Source: Symbiodinium natans (Eukaryota > Sar > Dinophyceae > Suessiales > Symbiodiniaceae). From it: a stretch of 32,500 nt of DNA. A program made the translations under genes and the position numbers. The stretch is taken from the NCBI GenBank assembly GCA_905221605.1, contig CAJNDS010000196.1, positions 2,501 to 35,000 on the forward strand. Reading direction: 5' to 3'. Positions within the stretch are counted from its first letter, which is position 1. Every line of letters begins with the position of its first letter. Shown here piece by piece: positions 31,101-32,500 of this stretch. The notes under the pieces were generated by a model. That model saw only the letters and a program-made list of their open reading frames with translations. It made no database searches and had not been told where the DNA came from.

Positions 31101-31697
31101 GAAGACTTGAAGCCCTGGCCCCTTTGCTGCAAACCCTGGCTGCAGGATCCTACCGTGGCATCGAGGCGCAAGAATGTCATGAAAGTGCCGATCAACCCCT
31201 AAACCCCAAAACCATAAACCAAGCAAAAGCAAGTTCTGCACAAGGGGAGTGAGTGTACCCCAGACAGTCTCGTCATCCGCCCTGCGACGTGGATGCGCCC
31301 CAGCTGTGCAGGAAGGCACAAAGGCCCCAAACCCTAAACCCTGTACCAGCGTGAGCGTCGAAACCCTAAACCCTAAACCCCAAACCCCAAACCCTAAACC
31401 CCAAACCCTAAACCCTAAACCCCGAATGCCCTCCCCCCCTTTCCCTTTCACCCAAAAAGGCTCCTGGAGGTGAACCTGAGTCCTAAACCCTAAACCCTAA
31501 ACCCTAAACCCTAAACCCTAAACCCTAAACCCTAAACCCAAAACCCTAAACCCTAAACCCTAAACCCTAAACCCTAAACCCTAAACCCTAAACCCTAAAC
31601 CCTAAACCCCGAGTTTCACCCAACAAGGCTCCTGGAGGTGAACCTGAGCCCGGCCTGCGAGTCGCGGACCCCTTGGATCTCGGAGCTTCTGGAGCGC
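19370..31697 (+). CDS. TTLL: tubulin-tyrosine-ligase-like protein (TTLL3/8 glycylase-type), about 26 short exons
   Basis: TTLL enzymes are ATP-grasp ligases that add amino acids to tubulin tails in axonemes; TTLL3/8 add glycine. Exons listed separately join in one frame. The N-terminal block gives VENKVATSTLWHLKWT, LYNHFQNNRALSTK, VDIDTFFPRSYDM and DFVLDFRRSAALN, the order seen in TTLL3 proteins (NH..., TTK, FFPRCY, DFxxTAARN). The middle has SREEWDALVLYSEL. The catalytic part has PMNVWVVKPGTSSKGSG (ATP-binding Lys), NRVVQKYVEKPLLLF, GRKFDIRQWVLV, CYLRLCNEPYDLGDL, RHISN, FEVYGFDFLLGED and WLLEVNLSPA (metal-binding Glu and Asn). Donors: about 12-13 GC, six or seven GT, three GA; acceptors all AG. 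Mean exon about 60 bp, mean intron about 400 bp, most introns carrying telomere-type arrays. Start and end lie outside what I can define; one junction (30462-30698) does not join in phase. Substrate (glycine versus glutamate) is inferred from family resemblance only. Confidence 0.88.
19689..19799 (-). repeat. (CCCTAAA)15 array in TTLL intron
   Basis: Fifteen or so units, one CCCTAGA. Confidence 0.95.
19867..19919 (+). CDS. TTLL exon: ERLFCFDGPDEHIRRAL
   Basis: After TTGCCAG; ends CT|GTGGCC (phase 2). Corresponds to the conserved segment just before GWVEN in TTLL3 proteins. Confidence 0.75.
19938..20410 (+). repeat. large degenerate telomere-derived tract with a decamer array
   Basis: 19974-20097 is a TTCATGAGGG decamer array (about 12 units, some TTCAGGAGGG). 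The rest is a mosaic of TTTAGGG, TTGAGGG, TTTCAGGG and ATGAGGG units. It fills most of TTLL intron 19920-20565. Confidence 0.9.
20566..20622 (+). CDS. TTLL exon: SLDPPWVENKVATSTLWH
   Basis: Entered with one base completing CT+G; ends CT|GAATCT, a GA donor. WVEN is the conserved TTLL3 N-terminal motif. Confidence 0.8.
20800..20837 (+). CDS. TTLL exon: KWTVTDNETDYR
   Basis: 38 nt. Entry completes CT+G (Leu) then Lys-Trp-Thr. Ends T|GCTCAG (GC donor). Confidence 0.78.
20917..20955. repeat. CT microsatellite
   Basis: TCTCTCTC run within a TTLL intron; its pyrimidine tract precedes the acceptor at 20997-20998. Confidence 0.9.
20999..21045 (+). CDS. TTLL exon: SGCLYNHFQNNRALS
   Basis: 47 nt after AAGAAG; GC donor (GCAGCA) after TCA. 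NHF...LS then TTK-like is a TTLL hallmark. Confidence 0.85.
21191..21223 (-). repeat. short CCCTAAA/CCCCAAA array
   Basis: Four to five units in intron 21046-21595. Confidence 0.85.
21596..21691 (+). CDS. TTLL exon: TKFCAIS ... EEQVDIDTFFPRSY
   Basis: 32 codons, phase 0 both ends, AG acceptor (GGGAG), GC donor (GCGGCT). DxDxFFPR(C/S)Y is a strong TTLL3-type signature. Confidence 0.9.
21901..22005. repeat. second copy, right half, of the inverted-repeat element at 12218-12374
   Basis: Shares ACC-CCCCCATGAACCC...CTTAAGAAC-CTATAA with 12335-12374; the left arm is not obvious. Confidence 0.45.
22077..22107. repeat. GA microsatellite
   Basis: About 14 GA units. Confidence 0.95.
22157..22183 (+). 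CDS. TTLL micro-exon: DMGSPSEVE
   Basis: 27 nt after TCTGAG; GA donor (GACTCA). It bridges FFPRSY and DFVLDFRR exactly as the family requires. Confidence 0.8.
22237..22279 (+). repeat. (GGGTTTCA)5 array
   Basis: Octamer derivative of the telomere unit filling the middle of a 132-bp TTLL intron. Confidence 0.95.
22316..22354 (+). CDS. TTLL exon: DFVLDFRRSAALN
   Basis: 39 nt after CTCGCAG; GC donor (GCCCCT). Matches the DFxxDFRxTAAxN region of TTLL3 proteins. Confidence 0.88.
22816..22833 (+). CDS. possible TTLL micro-exon: RLRHSR
   Basis: 18 nt between GTGAAG and GTATGT, phase 0. Fits the expected N-x-L-R continuation but is too short to be secure. Confidence 0.4.
23121..23182 (+). CDS. TTLL exon: PELIFNAPGYLCDVTVL
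   Basis: After GAGACAG; ends in phase 2 with GC donor (GCGAGC), which joins in frame to 23691. Exon-like codon use. Confidence 0.6.
23691..23748 (+). CDS. TTLL exon: HAVKALEHWLDDLDGSYFE
   Basis: After TCGGCAG; GT donor (GTCACT). Resembles the ALxxxxxYLxxLxxxDID helix of TTLL3. Confidence 0.65.
24110..24172 (-). repeat. (CCCTAAA)9 array
   Basis: Nine near-perfect units in a TTLL intron. Confidence 0.95.
24349..24435 (+). CDS. TTLL exon: PKPLLSREEWDALVLYSEL
   Basis: 29 codons after GCACAG, GC donor (GCTCGG), phase 0 both ends. L(S/T)xxEWxxxxxxYxxL is shared with TTLL3. Confidence 0.7.
24881..24929 (+). CDS. TTLL exon: GQLCQLDEAEERLERS
   Basis: After ATTCGCAG; helical and charged. The phase-1 end at a GC donor (GCCGAG) fits 25354, but other donors are possible. 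Confidence 0.5.
25354..25428 (+). CDS. TTLL exon: GYSASGALAPRKPGERYTR
   Basis: Strong C/G-ending codon bias over 24 codons; GT donor (GTAGCT). Likely a linker insertion relative to animal TTLL3. Confidence 0.5.
25694..25718 (+). CDS. possible TTLL micro-exon: PSPWLDS
   Basis: After a strong TTTCTGTTTTCAG acceptor; GA donor (GAGAAG). It joins 25428 and 25933 in phase. Confidence 0.4.
25933..26026 (+). CDS. TTLL exon: PPELHEAAKKAVASLEEHK
   Basis: After CATCCCAG; GC donor (GCCCAC). The telomere array starts only 7 bp into the intron and supplies a stop codon if unspliced. Confidence 0.75.
26033..26063 (-). repeat. (CCCTAAA)4 array abutting an exon
   Basis: Starts seven bases after the exon end at 26026. 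Confidence 0.9.
26364..26665 (-). repeat. 300-bp CCCTAAA array, perfect at left, degenerating to CCCTGAA/CCCTAAG
   Basis: The left 90 bp is perfect; the rest is a mixture of CCCTGAA, CCTGAA, CCCTAAG and CCCTAACC. Confidence 0.95.
26984..27017 (-). repeat. short CCCTAAA array next to an acceptor
   Basis: Ends 14 bp before the acceptor of the exon at 27032. Confidence 0.9.
27032..27076 (+). CDS. TTLL exon: ERWPQASTHGPMNVW
   Basis: After CACCCCAG; GC donor (GCGCCG). NVW is the strand immediately before the ATP-binding KPG. Confidence 0.88.
27188..27475. repeat. degenerate telomere-type blocks of both orientations
   Basis: 27188-27217 TTTAGGG; 27355-27475 irregular CCCTAAA with a direct repeat of CTGCGTGCGTGAG-GACTAAAC. 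Confidence 0.75.
27488..27542 (+). CDS. TTLL exon: VVKPGTSSKGSGVVCLPA
   Basis: After TGCCCAG; phase 0 in, phase 1 out at a GC donor (GCGCTT). Contains the KPG...KGSG nucleotide-binding signature. Confidence 0.92.
27717..27752 (-). repeat. short CCCTAAA array
   Basis: Five imperfect units in a TTLL intron. Confidence 0.85.
27876..27939 (+). CDS. TTLL exon: LPELLHLCKTTTNRVVQ
   Basis: After CCGGAG; ends AA|GTGCCC so that AA+G makes the Lys of QKYVEKP with the next exon. Confidence 0.92.
28079..28108 (-). repeat. short CCCTAAA array
   Basis: Four units in a TTLL intron. Confidence 0.9.
28160..28247 (+). CDS. TTLL exon: YVEKPLLLF, GRKFDIRQWVLV
   Basis: 88 nt, the most diagnostic exon; GC donor (GCCTTT). 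GRKFDIRxWVLV is near-invariant in TTLL enzymes. Confidence 0.97.
28502..28574. mobile_element. MITE-like hairpin element, shortened copy in a TTLL intron
   Basis: 73 bp with GGGATGTTCCCCCTT at the left and the complement of AAGGGGGAACATCCC at the right; internal arms partly deleted. Confidence 0.8.
28735..28812. repeat. short tandem duplication in C-rich DNA
   Basis: CGCGCACACGCGCACACGAG with CCCATCCCACCTCGCACCCT occurs twice, about 55 bp apart. The long open frames on both strands here come from this repeat. Confidence 0.7.
28878..28969 (+). CDS. TTLL exon: CYLRLCNEPYDLGDL, RQRHISN
   Basis: After GCAGAG; ends TG|GTGCCC, joined to G at 29328 to make Trp. HISN corresponds to HLTN of other TTLLs. 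Confidence 0.95.
29150..29295. repeat. tandem copies of a dispersed repeat (GCTAGGGTTCCAA family)
   Basis: GCCAGGGTTCCAAGTTCA at 29171, TACTTGGAAA at 29209 and GCTAGGGTTCCAAATTCA at 29275; the same TACTTGGAAA...GCTAGGGTTCCAAGCTCA series is at 16206-16265. Confidence 0.6.
29328..29392 (+). CDS. TTLL exon: VNKHGKHVATGAVASL
   Basis: After AACCAG; phase-1 end at GTCTGA, compatible with 30425. HISNWxVNKHGK is a typical run for this TTLL subgroup. Confidence 0.92.
29405..29520. repeat. empty copy of the dispersed repeat into which the retrotransposon inserted elsewhere
   Basis: CATAGTTGGGTAACATCTTAC directly followed by ATTCTCAGGGTACTTAAACC; the homologous join is interrupted at 1883/9272 by the 7.4-kb element. 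AT-rich, non-coding, in a TTLL intron. Confidence 0.75.
29626..29766 (-). repeat. (CCCTAAA)20 array, left arm of an inverted pair
   Basis: About twenty units with a few CCCTACA and CCCCAAA variants. Confidence 0.96.
29834..29956 (+). repeat. (TTTAGGG)17 array, right arm of an inverted pair
   Basis: About seventeen perfect units, 67 bp from the C-rich array; in pre-mRNA the two could pair over more than 100 nt. Confidence 0.96.
29957..30424. other. unique intron sequence
   Basis: Remainder of the 1-kb TTLL intron. Open frames on the minus strand (up to 157 codons at 30110-30583) overlap a supported + exon and are judged spurious. Confidence 0.5.
30425..30467 (+). CDS. TTLL exon: HYWENDLLPQLKA
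   Basis: After GCCCAG; CGG is completed with the preceding exon. The 3' end is uncertain: GC donors at 30463 and 30468 do not give the phase needed by 30698. Confidence 0.75.
30698..30746 (+). CDS. TTLL exon: CILHSLRSVQDRVVQ
   Basis: After GGCCAG; ends AG|GCGGGG, completing Arg with 31058. Good family fit upstream of FExYGFDF. Confidence 0.85.
31058..31117 (+). CDS. TTLL exon: SSCFEVYGFDFLLGEDLKP
   Basis: After CTGCAG; ends TG|GCCCCT so that TG+G makes the Trp of PWLLEVN. Confidence 0.93.
31363..31423 (-). repeat. CCCTAAA/CCCCAAA array
   Basis: About nine units in the last TTLL intron. Confidence 0.9.
31446..31480 (+). pseudogene. duplicated start of a TTLL exon (splice acceptor plus first 26 nt), interrupted by a telomere array
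   Basis: 35 bp matching 31614-31648 with a single mismatch (CCCAAAAAG versus CCCAACAAG). It includes the AG acceptor and the LLEVNLS codons, then runs straight into CCTAAACCC, where translation would stop after a few codons. Confidence 0.85.
31481..31613 (-). repeat. (CCCTAAA)18 array between the two 35-bp copies
   Basis: About eighteen units, one CCCAAAA variant, bounded exactly by the duplicated exon-start sequences. Confidence 0.96.
31628..31697 (+). CDS. TTLL exon: LLEVNLSPACESRTPWISEL
   Basis: Intact copy. Carries the metal-binding Glu and Asn of the ATP-grasp domain. The 3' end is uncertain (GA donor at 31692, GC at 31696 or GT at 31705). A following exon may be at 32427 (SKLMVA, after GAACAG), unproven. 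Confidence 0.85.
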
Positions 31698-31742
31698 CCC
31701 TCGGGTTTGCCGGGGCCTTTTCTTTTGGTTTAAGTTTTCTTT

Positions 31743-31870
31743 TAGGGTTTGGGGTTTAGGGTTTAGGGTTTAGGGTTTAGGGTTAGGGGTTAGGGTTTAG
31801 GGTTTAGGGTTTCGGGGTTTAGGGTTTAGGGTTTAGGGGTTTAGGGGTTTAGGGTTTAGGGTTTAGGGTT
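31743..31870 (+). repeat. TTTAGGG array
   Basis: About eighteen units with TTTCGGGG and TTAGGGG variants; opposite in orientation to 31481-31613. Confidence 0.95.
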
Positions 31871-31871
31871 G

Positions 31872-31972
31872 AGATGTGCCCCTTATACTGCCAGTCCTTC
31901 GCAGGGCCATATATGGTACCCCGAAATGAGAATCCCGATGAAGGACTTTTTTAGTATAAGGCCGAACATCCC
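31872..31972. mobile_element. MITE-like hairpin element
   Basis: Arms GATGTGCCCCTTATACT and the complement of AGTATAAGGCCGAACATC; loop contains CATATATGG. It sits directly against the end of the telomere array. Confidence 0.8.
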
Positions 31973-32272
31973 CAGCTTCAGGGTTTTTCGCGCTTCGGGC
32001 TATCCGAGTTAGGGTGTAGGATGGGTTTCTTCGGTTTTTTTTTTGCGGCCTTGGGTGTCGGGTTCCGGGTCTGGCAGTCAGCTAGTCCAGCTTCAGAAAG
32101 GATCGAGGTTTTAGGGTTGAATACGAGAGAGGGCTCAGCGCGAGAGCTCAGAGAGAGCTCAGAGAGAGAGAGAGAGAGTCAGGGAGGGATTGTTTAGGGC
32201 TTGGGGGTTGCGGCATCAGCTCGCTGGGTGGCGAGGAAAGCCCGATGCAACACGGGTGGTGGGGTTTAGGTT

Positions 32273-32369
32273 GGCATGCTCCCCTTATACAAACAGTCCT
32301 TGATAGGGATTATAACAAGGGGCACGAAAAATCCCGATGAAGGACTGTTAGTATAAGCGAGAACATCCC
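32273..32369. mobile_element. MITE-like hairpin element
   Basis: 97 bp; arms CCCCTTATAC-AACAGTCCTT and the complement of AAGGACTGTTAGTATAAG. Confidence 0.82.
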
Positions 32370-32500
32370 AAGGTTTGGGAGTTTCAGGTTGCGCCCTCGT
32401 TTGTGTGCCTCCTCCCCTGAACAGTCGAAGCTGATGGTGGCCGTAACTTGAAGATTCAAAACACTACAAGTATTCAACAAAAGGGTTCAACGCCTGGGGT

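Overview
ORGANISM. The window looks like nuclear DNA of a dinoflagellate (core alveolate alga). Three signs point the same way: (i) two plus-strand genes whose very short exons can be joined in phase only by accepting many GC-AG and a few GA-AG introns beside GT-AG, which is characteristic of dinoflagellates; (ii) interstitial telomere-type repeats of the TTTAGGG/CCCTAAA kind; (iii) a retrotransposon that carries a C5-cytosine methyltransferase. Everything recognised reads on the + strand, as in unidirectional dinoflagellate gene arrays. No rRNA, tRNA or spliced-leader gene was seen.

LAYOUT. 1-1883: AT microsatellite, two telomere-repeat blocks and a degenerate duplication, no recognised gene. 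1884-9271: an apparently young tyrosine-recombinase (DIRS/PAT/Ngaro-type) retrotransposon with split direct repeats (A1 - ORFs - B1 A2 B2): a CxxC mini-ORF, a basic Gag-like ORF, a Pol ORF (reverse transcriptase, RNase H, C5-DNA methyltransferase) and a tyrosine recombinase. The methyltransferase sits inside the RNase H domain. The insertion site can be read to the base, because a related empty copy of the target repeat lies at 29405-29520. 9272-10979: flank, telomere-type repeats and a minisatellite. 10980-14983: seven phase-compatible exons of an unrecognised gene ending in -SKL. 14984-19369: repeat-rich stretch with a few possible exons. 19370-31697: about 26 exons of a tubulin-tyrosine-ligase-like (TTLL3/8 glycylase-type) gene, covering the N-terminal TTLL3 region and nearly all of the catalytic ATP-grasp domain. 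31698-32500: telomere-type repeats and two hairpin elements.

HOW IT FITS TOGETHER. Introns of both genes are loaded with telomere-repeat arrays in both orientations, their variants (CCCTAGA, CCCCAAA, GGGTTTCA, TTCATGAGGG) and about 100-bp inverted-repeat (MITE-like) elements. One telomere array (31481-31613) sits between two 35-bp copies of the start of a TTLL exon, a likely footprint of how such arrays arrive. In one 52-nt intron the TTTAG of a telomere unit serves as the 3' splice site. All exon boundaries were inferred by eye from splice dinucleotides, phase, codon usage and family resemblance; no alignment or database search was run.
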